DNA from: CAYJFK01 sp964369475 | GTDB lineage: Bacteria > Bacillota > Clostridia > Oscillospirales > Feifaniaceae | NCBI GenBank assembly: GCA_964369475.1 | Contig: CAYJFK010000001.1 | Coordinates: forward strand, 1 to 64,000 | DNA length: 64,000 bases | Direction: 5' to 3' | Shown here: piece after piece, positions 1 to 7,766 of the stretch | Position numbering within the stretch: the stretch's first letter is position 1 | Layout of the letters: every line of letters starts with the position of its first letter | Position numbers and translations under genes: made by a program | The notes under the pieces: generated by a model | Database searches by the model: none | Seen by the model: only the letters and a program-made list of their open reading frames with translations | What the model was told of the DNA's origin: nothing

Positions 1-54
1 TAAGTTCGTAATACATTTTGTTTTCCTCTCTTTCTGTTTTAGGGCAAAAAAATA

Positions 55-211
55 GAGGTAACAGTTTTTTAGTCTGTTACCTCATAGTTTAAAATCAATA
101 AGGTAACAGCTACATTTCCGCTGTTACCTCATAGAAATCCGATATTAATTTTTAACTAATTTTAGCAGTTTTCATCTTTATAATAATCTGATTTTTAGCT
201 GTTACCTCATG
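55..211. repeat. Palindromic GGTAACAG repeat cluster
   Basis: Two perfect stem-loops stand in tandem: GAGGTAACAG at 55-64 pairs with CTGTTACCTC at 74-83, and AGGTAACAGC at 101-110 pairs with GCTGTTACCT at 120-129, each with a 9-nt loop. A third right-hand arm with the same CTGTTACCTCAT sequence lies at 199-210 without a visible partner. The copies share CTGTTACCTCATAG at 74-87 and 121-134. No gene is seen in 1-376; this cluster and the tmRNA terminator account for most of it. The function is unknown; RNA hairpins, a protein-binding site or a small dispersed repeat are all possible. Confidence 0.7.
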
Positions 212-296
212 CTCAAATCTATGGGCAAGGGTTCAGCTCACATCAGTTGGCTTTGGGGAGTCAAATAACAGCCTATCTATTTCTGAAAATAAAAAA

Positions 297-368
297 TACC
301 TATTTGACTGTTTTTCTCTCGAATGCTCCCGATTTCTCGGTTTTTCTTCGAGGGTAGTCAAATAGGTA
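297..368 (-). terminator. Nested hairpin, probable tmRNA terminator
   Basis: On the minus strand, a 13-bp perfect inverted repeat (TACCTATTTGACT at 297-309 against its complement at 356-368) encloses a second stem (CTCGAA/TTCGAG) and an innermost CCGA-gaaa-TCGG hairpin. It is followed downstream by a T-run just below position 297. It starts 9 bases past the tmRNA 3' end, so it fits an intrinsic terminator with an unusually elaborate stem. Confidence 0.65.
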
Positions 369-376
369 TAGCTTTT

Positions 377-724
377 TGGTGGAGGCGACGGGAATTGAAC
401 CCGTGTCCGAAAGCTCATTCATAGGACTTTCTACAAGCTTAGCTGAGTATTTACATTCCCTTGCCATGCCGTCACTCGGCAGACTGCATGGTTTGGTAGC
501 TTTTTTTCATGGGCGGTTTAAAGCTAAGCCGCCTCACGTTCACCACTAATCGACGCCTCGACCCCGAGCCGTGGTTTACTCGGGCGAGACGAGCAGCTTA
601 AACTAAGCTGCTAAAGCGTAACTATCGTTAGCGTTTAAATTAAAAAATTGCAAGTTTTTGCGTGGACCTGCCCCACGGCTTGCTTATCCTACTTCAAAAC
701 CCCCGTCGAAGCCTTTACGCCCCC
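377..724 (-). ncRNA. ssrA: tmRNA (ssrA), one-piece
   Basis: tmRNA rescues stalled ribosomes together with SmpB. The 5' end GGGGGCGTAAAGG (from 724 down) pairs with the 3' CGCCTCC, forming the tRNA-like acceptor stem. The T-arm GGTTCAATTCC and an encoded CCA (377-379) complete the alanyl-tRNA-like domain. The tag reading frame at 632-603 reads GCT AAC GAT AGT TAC GCT TTA GCA GCT TAG, giving ANDSYALAA, a normal YALAA-type degradation tag. The length of 348 nt is usual for Firmicutes. The gene sits directly behind smpB and overlaps its last 10 bases. Confidence 0.97.
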
Positions 725-1188
725 GTGTTGCGTGACTTGATGGCACGTTCGATGTCTCTCTTAGCATCTCTTGAAGCTGACGACTGTCGTTTGTCGTGTA
801 GTTGCTTACCCTTGCAAAGTCCAAGCTCAACCTTAACATTGGAGCCCTTCCAGTAGAGTGATAGGGGGATTAGCGTCATACCCTGCTGTTTTACCTGACC
901 GAGTAGCCGCATAATTTCCTTTTTGTGCATAAGAAGAACCCTTTTTCGCATAGGGTCGTGGTTGAAAATATTGCCCTGCTCGTATGGGCTGACATGCATA
1001 CCACGAACTACAAGCTCGCCACCTTCTACTTGACAATAGCTGTCCTTTAAATTTACCTTGCCTGCTCTGATAGATTTAACCTCGGTGCCGACAAGTGCTA
1101 TGCCTGCTTCCATGCGCTCTACAACAAAATATTCGTGCGTTGCTTTTTTGTTTTGAGCAATGGTGCGAGAATCGGTCTTCTTTGGCAT
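715..1188 (-). CDS. smpB: SsrA-binding protein SmpB
   Basis: SmpB binds the tRNA-like domain of tmRNA and positions it in the A site of stalled ribosomes. The 157-residue product has the family length and typical segments: an N-terminal NKKATHEYF region, GTEVKSIRAGKVNLKDSY and the basic C-terminal tail ending RDIERAIKSRN. The start is preceded by AAAGGGGG at good spacing. The stop codon lies inside the first ten bases of tmRNA, so smpB and ssrA are physically fused at this junction and a smpB transcript would have to be cut or terminated within the tmRNA sequence. An upstream promoter at 1232-1260 could serve both genes. Confidence 0.97.
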   Translation of the reverse strand: MPKKTDSRTIAQNKKATHEYFVVERMEAGIALVGTEVKSIRAGKVNLKDSYCQVEGGELVVRGMHVSPYEQGNIFNHDPMRKRVLLMHKKEIMRLLGQVKQQGMTLIPLSLYWKGSNVKVELGLCKGKQLHDKRQSSASRDAKRDIERAIKSRNTGA

Positions 1189-1231
1189 ACATTCACCCCC
1201 TTTACAAGAAATGCCATTTGCGACGTTAATT

Positions 1232-1260
1232 ATTATAGCACAAATAAAGCGCTTGGTAAA
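1232..1260 (-). promoter_or_regulatory. Probable sigma-A promoter of smpB-ssrA
   Basis: Minus-strand TTTACC (1255-1260), a 17-bp spacer and a perfect TATAAT (1232-1237) lie 44 bases before the smpB start. The -35 matches four of six consensus bases. Confidence 0.55.
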
Positions 1261-1312
1261 GCGGTTTTACATAAAGAAACACAAATGTAATAACAAGTGT
1301 GTTCTCGATAGA

Positions 1313-2071
1313 CTAAACGCTTTTTCTGCGCATACAGTGGGAAAATGATAGACCTGCATCAAATATTACAAGTGTAATACGAAGCAAAACAAGAAAAAAA
1401 CCAAATCGACCGACAACGACATTTGCCGCATGATAAAGTGGGTATCTAAGCACCGATGTTAACTCTGTACCGAGCGTTAGTATTGGGATTAGCAGTAGAA
1501 GCGACAAGAGCGGTGCGCCTATTAGAACGGCTGTTTTTGCACCCTTGTTGCCCTTTGTCAGGATAGGCACTCTTACAAAGGTAAATATAGCTACGCCGAA
1601 AATTTTCAGCATGTCGCCCTCGGTAGGCATTGAAAATGGGGGTAGTCGTTGAAGTTCGTAGGAGGCCGGTCGAAGTGCAAAGGTTAAAAAGAATACAACT
1701 AAAAGTGCCGGCAGTAAAAATCTTGATAACCTTGCTATCGAGTCAATGCTTGATGCGGCAAAGCAACCTGCCGAGAAAAACATTGCAACCGCAATAAAGA
1801 TAAGTGGGGTGTTTGGCAGTGTCACGCTTGATAAAAAGACACTTGCATGAAGGAGTAGCAGTGTCGCCCTTGCGCACTCCCAAGATGCCGCAATGGGATG
1901 GGGGAGAGGGGGTATTTTGTCGGCGAGGTATAAAATGGGTATTGCAAGAACGGCGATGACAGCAAATGCCCACGGGATACTACGCAGCAACTCACAGGCA
2001 ACACCGCTTGCCGCAAGGAAGGAGATAATTAGCATAGGGGTGGTAAAGCGATGCTTGTCACTGATATACAA
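1313..2071 (-). CDS. Short GerAB-type spore germination permease
   Basis: The 252-residue product is almost entirely hydrophobic, with roughly seven or eight membrane segments. Its position after a GerA and a GerC-like gene suggests the permease subunit of a germinant receptor (APC superfamily, spore permease branch), acting in the inner spore membrane. Usual members have about 360 residues and ten segments, so this one is short. It starts with TTG, nine bases after a GGAGGC motif, and overlaps the end of the preceding gene by 14 bases, so it looks translationally coupled rather than decayed. The family call rests on context and hydrophobicity more than on motifs. Confidence 0.6.
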   Translation of the reverse strand: MYISDKHRFTTPMLIISFLAASGVACELLRSIPWAFAVIAVLAIPILYLADKIPPLPHPIAASWECARATLLLLHASVFLSSVTLPNTPLIFIAVAMFFSAGCFAASSIDSIARLSRFLLPALLVVFFLTFALRPASYELQRLPPFSMPTEGDMLKIFGVAIFTFVRVPILTKGNKGAKTAVLIGAPLLSLLLLIPILTLGTELTSVLRYPLYHAANVVVGRFGFFLVLLRITLVIFDAGLSFSHCMRRKSV

Positions 2072-2549
2072 GTTTCATGCCTCCGTCCTTTAGTATTTCA
2101 ACGTTCGGTAACACTTCGCCATCTGTGTAGTAGGGGATAAAGCGCCCCTTGTCTATTAGGATTTTTTCGAGTTGCATAAAATCAACCGTATCTGTTTCGC
2201 CCGATATTACACAAAGTTTAACGTCAAGTTCTGGGCCGAAGGTCGAGGTTACCCATTCTTTTATACCGTCTGTTAACATAGTATCTTGCGAAAGCAGTGC
2301 AACGGTATTTGTATGACTCCATAAAATCTGCTCCCCAAGTTCGGCAGACATCTTATCAGCGCAAAGTTCTACGCTTTGATCTTCCACCGTAAATATACGT
2401 TCGGTTACGGCGAAGTCGGCCGTCATTATTATTTTGTCATCTTCCATGTCGAATATAAGCCCCCTTGCGACGGGGTAGGAATCAGGCTCTCGGTAGTCGG
2501 CACAGCCTGATAGGAAAAAGAGGGTGAAAATTAGCGGTAATAATTTCAT
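2058..2549 (-). CDS. Short GerC-like germination lipoprotein
   Basis: A lipoprotein signal (MKLLPLIFTLFFLSGCADY, lipobox LSGC) is followed by about 145 residues. The segment after the Cys resembles the start of Ger(x)C proteins, the lipoprotein subunit of germinant receptors. The start ATG overlaps the gerA stop as ATGA, a strong sign of translational coupling and the reason for choosing this start over an upstream one. Usual GerC proteins have about 370 residues, so only something like the N-terminal domain is present. There is no frameshift visible: the stop is followed at once by the coupled permease gene. Confidence 0.6.
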   Translation of the reverse strand: MKLLPLIFTLFFLSGCADYREPDSYPVARGLIFDMEDDKIIMTADFAVTERIFTVEDQSVELCADKMSAELGEQILWSHTNTVALLSQDTMLTDGIKEWVTSTFGPELDVKLCVISGETDTVDFMQLEKILIDKGRFIPYYTDGEVLPNVEILKDGGMKLVYQ

Positions 2550-3955
2550 TTTTTCGGAAACATCCTTCCCATTCCAAGTTTGTTCCAAGGGGCTCGAACT
2601 GTTGTATCTTTTGTTATTTTTTGCGAGCTTAAATAGTAATAGCCGAGATATGGTACTCCAAAGCTCTTGATAGATGCTACATGAATAAAGAGTAGCAGCA
2701 TACCAATTGTAAAGCCGACAATGCCGAGTGTGCCGGTTATTATTAAAAGCAGATAACGTGCCACTATCGAAACTCCGCTCATTCGGGGAATAAGCACGCT
2801 GGTAACACCTGCAAATGCAACTACAATCAATACAGGTGCTCCTGCAAGTTTTGCCTCTATCGCCGCCTGACCGAGCACAATCGAGCTTACAACAGATAGG
2901 GCAGGGCCGACATTTGCGGTAGACCGTGCACCTCCTTCTCGCAGAAGATCGAATATTAGCAGTAGGCCGAATATTTCGGATACAGTGTGAAATGGGACGC
3001 CCTGTCTTGCCTCTATTATTGAGAACATAAGCTCTGACGGTAATAGTTCAGGCTGATAGCAGGCAAGGGCGAGATATAAAGAGGGGAGACAAATCGAGAG
3101 CCAAAAGCCAACACTTCTAAGCATTCGCTGAAAAGAGGCATAGACCGTGTTTACATAGTAGTCCTCACTCGTCTGAAAGAGCTCCATAAACAAATGAGGG
3201 GCTGTTAAGGCTATTGGAGAACCCTCGACAAAAATTGCAATTCTTCCCTCCAAAAGCTTAGATGCAACGACGTCGGGGCGCTCTGTCGTGCCGATCGTCT
3301 TAAAAGGGGAGTTTGGCGCATCTCGAATGCACTCTTGCACCATGTTGCTGTCAAGCAGTGCCGTAAGATCTACCGCTTTAAGCCGCCTTCGAGCTTCTGC
3401 AAGTGTCGTTTGGTCTACCTGTCCATCTACCCAGCATAGGGCGACATTATTTGGACAGACCGACCCTGTGCGTGAAAATTCCACCTTGAATGCATTTGAT
3501 GGCAGTCGCCTCCTTACAAGCGCTAAATTACCCATAAGCATTTCGGTAAAACCTTCTCGAGGGCCTGTTATATTGCGCTCGTTTTGCGGCTCGGAAATAG
3601 AACGGGCATTCCAGCCCTTTGTGTCTACCACAATGCAAATGTCGAGCCCGTCTACAAAGAGAGCAGTATCACCAAAGGCAATACTCTCGCATATCTCGGT
3701 GTAGTCCAAGCTGTAATCAACTTCGCATGCAGAAAAAACATTTTGCGCAATGTCATTTGCAGATAGCTCGGAAAGATCGACACGCTGGAGCGGAGCTATG
3801 ACATTTTCGTTTACAACACGTGCATTTATCATGCCATCAACAAAGCAAATCCACATGTTGTTGCCGATAAAACGCTCCTTAAATGTGCCGTCGTCCTTAA
3901 AGTGTTCTTGCATTATTTTGATATTCTCTTTTAAATCACTTGTCATAATATTCAT
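2546..3955 (-). CDS. Spore germination protein GerA family
   Basis: GerA subunits form the ligand-binding part of nutrient germinant receptors in the inner spore membrane. The 469-residue product has the family shape: a soluble N-terminal half starting with DLKENIKIMQEHF and a C-terminal half with four or five membrane segments, including the typical PSLYLALACYQPELLP stretch and ARQGVPF. It is the first gene of a gerA-gerC-gerB operon. No clear Shine-Dalgarno sequence precedes either candidate ATG (3955 or 3946). A GTTATA / CATAATG pair about 17 bases apart just upstream resembles a forespore sigma-G promoter but would give almost no leader; that is a weak inference. Confidence 0.88.
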   Translation of the reverse strand: MNIMTSDLKENIKIMQEHFKDDGTFKERFIGNNMWICFVDGMINARVVNENVIAPLQRVDLSELSANDIAQNVFSACEVDYSLDYTEICESIAFGDTALFVDGLDICIVVDTKGWNARSISEPQNERNITGPREGFTEMLMGNLALVRRRLPSNAFKVEFSRTGSVCPNNVALCWVDGQVDQTTLAEARRRLKAVDLTALLDSNMVQECIRDAPNSPFKTIGTTERPDVVASKLLEGRIAIFVEGSPIALTAPHLFMELFQTSEDYYVNTVYASFQRMLRSVGFWLSICLPSLYLALACYQPELLPSELMFSIIEARQGVPFHTVSEIFGLLLIFDLLREGGARSTANVGPALSVVSSIVLGQAAIEAKLAGAPVLIVVAFAGVTSVLIPRMSGVSIVARYLLLIITGTLGIVGFTIGMLLLFIHVASIKSFGVPYLGYYYLSSQKITKDTTVRAPWNKLGMGRMFPKK

Positions 3956-4011
3956 GATAACATTATGCCCAAAATAAAGTTAATTATAACCGATATTGGG
4001 AGATAGACCGA

Positions 4012-4040
4012 TTGACAGGTAAACTATGGCAGAGTATAAT
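4012..4040 (+). promoter_or_regulatory. Consensus sigma-A promoter of lysA
   Basis: Perfect TTGACA (4012-4017), 17-bp spacer, perfect TATAAT (4035-4040), 31 bases before the lysA ATG. The short leader leaves no room for a lysine riboswitch. Confidence 0.85.
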
Positions 4041-4071
4041 AAACTTATATTTATAAATAAGGGGGATAAAA

Positions 4072-5340
4072 ATGAAAAAGCCGTTTGTAACAAAGGAAAT
4101 GATAGTAGAAATGGTAAAAACATATCCGACACCATTTCATATTTACGACGAAAAGGGCATAAGAGAGAATGCAAAAAAACTAAAAGAGGCCTTTGCTTGG
4201 AACAAGGGATTTAAGGAATTTTTTGCCGTTAAAGCGACGCCAAACCCATACTTGATAGATATACTAAGAGACTACGACTGCGGAACAGACTGTTCTTCCA
4301 TGACAGAGTTAATGCTGAGCGAAGCGATGGGATTTGATGGGAAGGACATAATGTTCTCCTCCAACGATACCCCGGCCGAAGAATTTATCTTTGCCGAAAA
4401 AATCGGTGCAACGATAAATCTCGATGATTTTACACACATAGACTTTTTGGAAAAAACAATAGGCTACCTTCCCGAAACGTTAAGTTGCAGGTTTAACCCC
4501 GGTGGGCTCTTTTCCATTGCAAATGATATAATGGATAACCCCGGAGATGCCAAATACGGCTTTACGACAGAGCAGATGTTTGAAGGCTTTAAAATAATGA
4601 AGGAAAAGGGAGTTAAGAACTTCGGTTTTCATGCATTTTTAGCCTCCAATACAGTTACAAACGAATACTATCCGACACTTGCAAAGACACTCTTTAAGCT
4701 TGCGGTCGAGCTAAAGGAAGAAACGGGCGCAGATATTAAGTTTATAAACTTATCTGGCGGAATCGGTATTCCTTACAGACCCGACCAAGAGGCAAACGAC
4801 ATAATGGAAATAGGCGAAGGAGTGCGCAAGGCATTCGAGGAAATTCTTGTGCCTGCCGGAATGGGAGATGTTGCGATATATACCGAGCTCGGCAGATTTA
4901 TGTTAGCTCCTTACGGTCATCTTGTAACAAAGGTTATACATCAAAAGCATACGCACAAGGAATATATCGGGGTAGATGCCTGTGCTGTCAACCTTATGCG
5001 GCCTGCCATGTACGGGGCATATCATCATATAACTGTACTTGGCAAGGAAGATGCAGCTTGCGACTTTAAATATGATGTTACAGGCTCTCTTTGCGAGAAC
5101 AATGATAAGTTTGCAATAGACAGAATGTTACCTAAAATTGAAATAGGCGACTATATGGTAATTCACGATACAGGGGCTCACGGATTTTCAATGGGCTACA
5201 ATTATAATGGCAAACTGCGTTCTGCCGAGGTGCTCTTGAAAGAGGACGGAGATACGATGCTCATCCGTAGGGCAGAAACTCCAAAAGACTATTTTGCAAC
5301 ATTTGATGGGCTTGACTTTTATAACAAAATAAAATTTTAA
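4072..5340 (+). CDS. lysA: Diaminopimelate decarboxylase
   Basis: LysA removes CO2 from meso-diaminopimelate to give L-lysine, using PLP. The 422-residue fold-type III decarboxylase shows the PLP lysine in FFAVKATPNP (about residue 54), the glycine-rich phosphate loop in NLSGGIG, and the C-terminal VTGSLCENND and HDTGAHGFSMGYNYNG segments typical of the family. It has GGGGG as ribosome binding site and a consensus promoter. A methyltransferase gene follows after 17 bases, presumably on the same transcript. Related decarboxylases act on carboxynorspermidine or ornithine; diaminopimelate is the most likely substrate but is not proven by sequence. Confidence 0.85.
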   Translation: MKKPFVTKEMIVEMVKTYPTPFHIYDEKGIRENAKKLKEAFAWNKGFKEFFAVKATPNPYLIDILRDYDCGTDCSSMTELMLSEAMGFDGKDIMFSSNDTPAEEFIFAEKIGATINLDDFTHIDFLEKTIGYLPETLSCRFNPGGLFSIANDIMDNPGDAKYGFTTEQMFEGFKIMKEKGVKNFGFHAFLASNTVTNEYYPTLAKTLFKLAVELKEETGADIKFINLSGGIGIPYRPDQEANDIMEIGEGVRKAFEEILVPAGMGDVAIYTELGRFMLAPYGHLVTKVIHQKHTHKEYIGVDACAVNLMRPAMYGAYHHITVLGKEDAACDFKYDVTGSLCENNDKFAIDRMLPKIEIGDYMVIHDTGAHGFSMGYNYNGKLRSAEVLLKEDGDTMLIRRAETPKDYFATFDGLDFYNKIKF

Positions 5341-5357
5341 CTTGGAGGACTCTTTTA

Positions 5358-6074
5358 ATGGATGCAGGAATGAAGCTATACTACGACTATGCCATATCGC
5401 CTTTGGGAACGCTCTTTTATCGCACCGTTTGGAAACAGCTTGAAGGTGTAAAGGGCAAAACTGTTCTTGATTTTGGCAGCGGATTTGGCTTTACAACAAA
5501 TTTTTTAGCAAAAAATAACATAGTTACAGCGGTAGAGCTCGACCCTGCTATGATAGAGGTCTGCGATAAGACAGAGAGCTACACACAAATTCAAGGTGGA
5601 CTTGAAAAAATTCGAGAAATGCCCGACGAGAGTTTTGATTTTATAACCTGTCATCTTGTTTTTGAATTTACCGAAAATCCAAAAGACATGCTTAAAGAGC
5701 TTGTTAGAGTGCTAAAAAAGGGCGGTCAGATTTCTATTGTGCGACACAATAGGGCAGGGCGCATTATTCAAGCTATCGTGCAAGACTATGATTTTGCAGA
5801 GGTCGAAACACTGCTTGGTGGCGGATATTCCTATTCGAGTGCGTTTGGTGATATTAGGTATTACGACAACAAAAAACTACTTGAAATGGCAGATGGCAGC
5901 CTTGAAATAGAAAAGGTAGATGGAGTTCGTGTTCTTGCAAGCCTACACGACGGTTCTATGCAGGCAAAGGAAAACTGGGTGGAAGATATGCTTAATTTCG
6001 AGCTTAAGCTTCTCGAAAATCAAGACTTTGTTAAGGTGGCATATTTTAACCATGTTATTTTAACCAAGATATAA
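5358..6074 (+). CDS. SAM-dependent methyltransferase
   Basis: A class I methyltransferase of 238 residues. Motif I VLDFGSGFGFTT binds S-adenosylmethionine; the acidic end of strand two is VTAVELD; motif post-I region MPDESFDFITCHLVFEF and LVRVLKKGGQISIV follow in the Methyltransf_11 order. The substrate is unknown. It is the second gene behind lysA and ends 5 bases before a terminator hairpin that carries the inserted repeat element. Confidence 0.8.
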   Translation: MDAGMKLYYDYAISPLGTLFYRTVWKQLEGVKGKTVLDFGSGFGFTTNFLAKNNIVTAVELDPAMIEVCDKTESYTQIQGGLEKIREMPDESFDFITCHLVFEFTENPKDMLKELVRVLKKGGQISIVRHNRAGRIIQAIVQDYDFAEVETLLGGGYSYSSAFGDIRYYDNKKLLEMADGSLEIEKVDGVRVLASLHDGSMQAKENWVEDMLNFELKLLENQDFVKVAYFNHVILTKI

Positions 6075-6079
6075 AGAAA

Positions 6080-6290
6080 GCGGGTGGCATCGCCACCCGC
6101 TCAGCTTGGAGAAAAAGTGTTTTCTCCAAGCTGAGAAATCAGCTAAAGCTGATTTTAACGCCCTCGGGGCGGGAATTTAACGCCAGAGGGCACCCTGATG
6201 GTGCCCCCTCGCCGCTCCCCCACCTTCCGAATGGGCTTGATTTTGGGTTTTTCTCTAGCCTGAGCGGGTGGCATCGCCACCCGCTTTCTT
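6080..6290 (+). terminator. Duplicated terminator flanking repeat element
   Basis: The perfect 9-bp hairpin GCGGGTGGC-atc-GCCACCCGC occurs identically at 6080-6100 and at 6264-6284; the right-hand copy is followed by TTTCTTT and is the functional-looking intrinsic terminator of the lysA-methyltransferase unit. The left copy runs straight into the element at 6101-6263. Because the hairpin is its own inverse, the two copies can be read as a direct duplication or as outer inverted repeats. Confidence 0.75.
6101..6263. mobile_element. MITE-like structured repeat, copy 1
   Basis: A 163-bp non-coding unit that is nearly the same as 46284-46447. Its ends form imperfect inverted repeats (TCAGCTTGGAGAAAAA against the complement of TTTTTCTCTAGCCTGA). 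Inside are a 14-bp perfect stem (CAGCTTGGAGAAAA / TTTTCTCCAAGCTG), a second stem AATCAGC/GCTGATT whose loop differs between copies, and GC-rich hairpins around GAGGGCACC/GGTGCCCCCTC. The flanking terminator hairpins are different in the two copies, so the element boundaries are well defined. No protein is encoded. The 136 bases that follow (6291-6425) hold no gene I can support. Confidence 0.7.
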
Positions 6291-6425
6291 TATATTGAAT
6301 TGTTATCATTAGATTAAGCTAGATAAGTTTTATAAGGAGGATAGGGCTTTGGTACTAAAGCTAATTTGAATAAAAATTAATAAATGCAATAAATTTACAG
6401 ATTATATACAGTACACAAAAATTGT

Positions 6426-6752
6426 CTATTTAATAATTACATGATTATTATACTGCCTGCCCCACTCGGCCATAGAATCTATTATAGGTTTTAGACTAAA
6501 GCCGAGATCGGTTAAAGAGTACTCTACACGTGGGGGCACCTCGGCATAGACCTTGCGATTAACAAGGCCGAATGTCTCCATTTGGCGTAGGTTAGCAGTT
6601 AGCACTTTTTGAGATATACCGCATACGGAGCGCTTTAATTCACCAAAACGCTTTGTTCCATTGCATAAATCTCTAATTATAAGAACCTTCCACTTATCGC
6701 CGATAAGATTCAAAGTGGTCTCCACCGGGCAACCTGTCTGCATATCTGTCAT
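6426..6752 (-). CDS. HxlR-family transcriptional regulator
   Basis: A 108-residue winged-helix regulator. The family signature is clear: a Cys near the N terminus (GCPVETTLNLIGDKW), ILIRDL-like helix, LKRSVCGISQKVLTANLRQME recognition region and RVEYSLTDLG wing. HxlR proteins such as YodB and HxlR respond to electrophiles or formaldehyde, often through the N-terminal Cys. It is divergent from the ABC transporter genes, with a palindromic operator candidate between them, so autoregulation and control of the transporter are likely inferences. Confidence 0.9.
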   Translation of the reverse strand: MTDMQTGCPVETTLNLIGDKWKVLIIRDLCNGTKRFGELKRSVCGISQKVLTANLRQMETFGLVNRKVYAEVPPRVEYSLTDLGFSLKPIIDSMAEWGRQYNNHVIIK

Positions 6753-6783
6753 AATTTCACCTCTCCAATAGTTTCTAAAAGGA

Positions 6784-6803
6784 TACTATGGAACTAAATA
6801 GTA
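6784..6803. promoter_or_regulatory. HxlR-type operator candidate
   Basis: TACTAT (6784-6789) and ATAGTA (6798-6803) form an inverted repeat with an 8-base spacer, 31 bases before the hxlR-family start. It resembles the TACTATTTTTTAGTA sites bound by the YodB member of this family. Binding is inferred. Confidence 0.5.
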
Positions 6804-6893
6804 CCTACTTTACAAATCGACATTATGATTATATAATTATAGTATAATTTTGTCAATAGACGAAAAAAGTTATATTTCAAGGAGGGAATAAAA

Positions 6894-7745
6894 ATGAGAA
6901 AATTAATAGCACTATTCATGGTATTACTACTTATTATGATACCGATTGCAGGATGTTCGTCCGAGGAAACACCGCCGGCTGAAGGCGGAGAGAGCAATGT
7001 TTTAAGAGTTGGAATGGATCTAAAATATCCACCTTTTTCCTATGTAGGAGACGATGGCGAGGCAGCAGGTTTCGAGCCTGTTATATCGGAAGCATTTGCT
7101 GAATACTTAGGCATGGAAGTTGAAATTGTCAACACCGATTTCGGCCTACTCATTCCTGCTCTCGAGACAGGCGATGTAGACATTCTTATAGCTGACATGG
7201 CAGAGACAGAAGCACGTGCAGAGAAGGCTGATTTTTCTGAAATGTACAGATATTCCAATACACTTGCACTTGTAAACAAAGATTTTGCCGAAGAACATAA
7301 CATTACAGACGATATGCCACCGGAAGAATTCTTTGCTCTAACAGGCTCTGACTTTATCGGCCTTGCAGGAACATTCGGAGTTGTTGTTCCGCAGGACTTT
7401 GGAGCAGAGGTAAAAGAGGTAACAGAAATAGGTATTGGCATTTTAGAAGTGGCAAACGGCGAGTCGACTGCACTTGTAGCCTCGAACGAGGTTCATGGAT
7501 TTCACGCACAAAATCCCGATACAACAATTGTGTACAGTGGTATAGGATATGTTTCGGGCTCGAGTTTTGCAGTGCGAAAGGGCGATACCGAAATGCTTGA
7601 GAAGGCAAACGAGTTTATTGCTTCGATGTATGAAGAAGATGGCCTATATAATGAGATAAGAGAAGAATTCGATCCGATCATTGCCGAATTCCTACAAAAC
7701 GACGAGCTTGGGCTTGACTATATAATAACACCTCCCGGCCAGTAA
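6894..7745 (+). CDS. Amino-acid-type ABC substrate-binding lipoprotein
   Basis: A 283-residue solute-binding protein of the polar amino acid family (SBP_bac_3). The lipobox IAGCSS ends a signal of about 20 residues. The mature start LRVGMDLKYPPFSYVGDDGEAAGFEP and the TGDVDILIADMAETEARAEKADFSE segment are the classic ligand-pocket regions. The ATG follows AAGGAGGG. Permease and ATPase genes come next in the same direction. The ligand cannot be read from sequence. Confidence 0.9.
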   Translation: MRKLIALFMVLLLIMIPIAGCSSEETPPAEGGESNVLRVGMDLKYPPFSYVGDDGEAAGFEPVISEAFAEYLGMEVEIVNTDFGLLIPALETGDVDILIADMAETEARAEKADFSEMYRYSNTLALVNKDFAEEHNITDDMPPEEFFALTGSDFIGLAGTFGVVVPQDFGAEVKEVTEIGIGILEVANGESTALVASNEVHGFHAQNPDTTIVYSGIGYVSGSSFAVRKGDTEMLEKANEFIASMYEEDGLYNEIREEFDPIIAEFLQNDELGLDYIITPPGQ

Positions 7746-7766
7746 ATCGGGACATTTAGGAGAAAC

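Noticed and set aside
55..211. Possible CRISPR array
   Set aside because: Only two and a half copies, each a self-complementary hairpin, with unequal spacing (47 and 78 bases) and no cas genes nearby.
1313..2549. gerC and gerB as pseudogenes
   Set aside because: Both are short for their families, but frames are clean and coupled by overlaps; a frameshift remnant was not found downstream.
4041..4071. Lysine riboswitch before lysA
   Set aside because: The leader between the consensus promoter and the start is about 25 bases, far too short for an L-box.
6300..6425. Small gene behind ATAAGGAGGATAG at about 6330
   Set aside because: A good ribosome-site-like sequence is present, but the only following frame closes within a few codons; it may be chance or a remnant.
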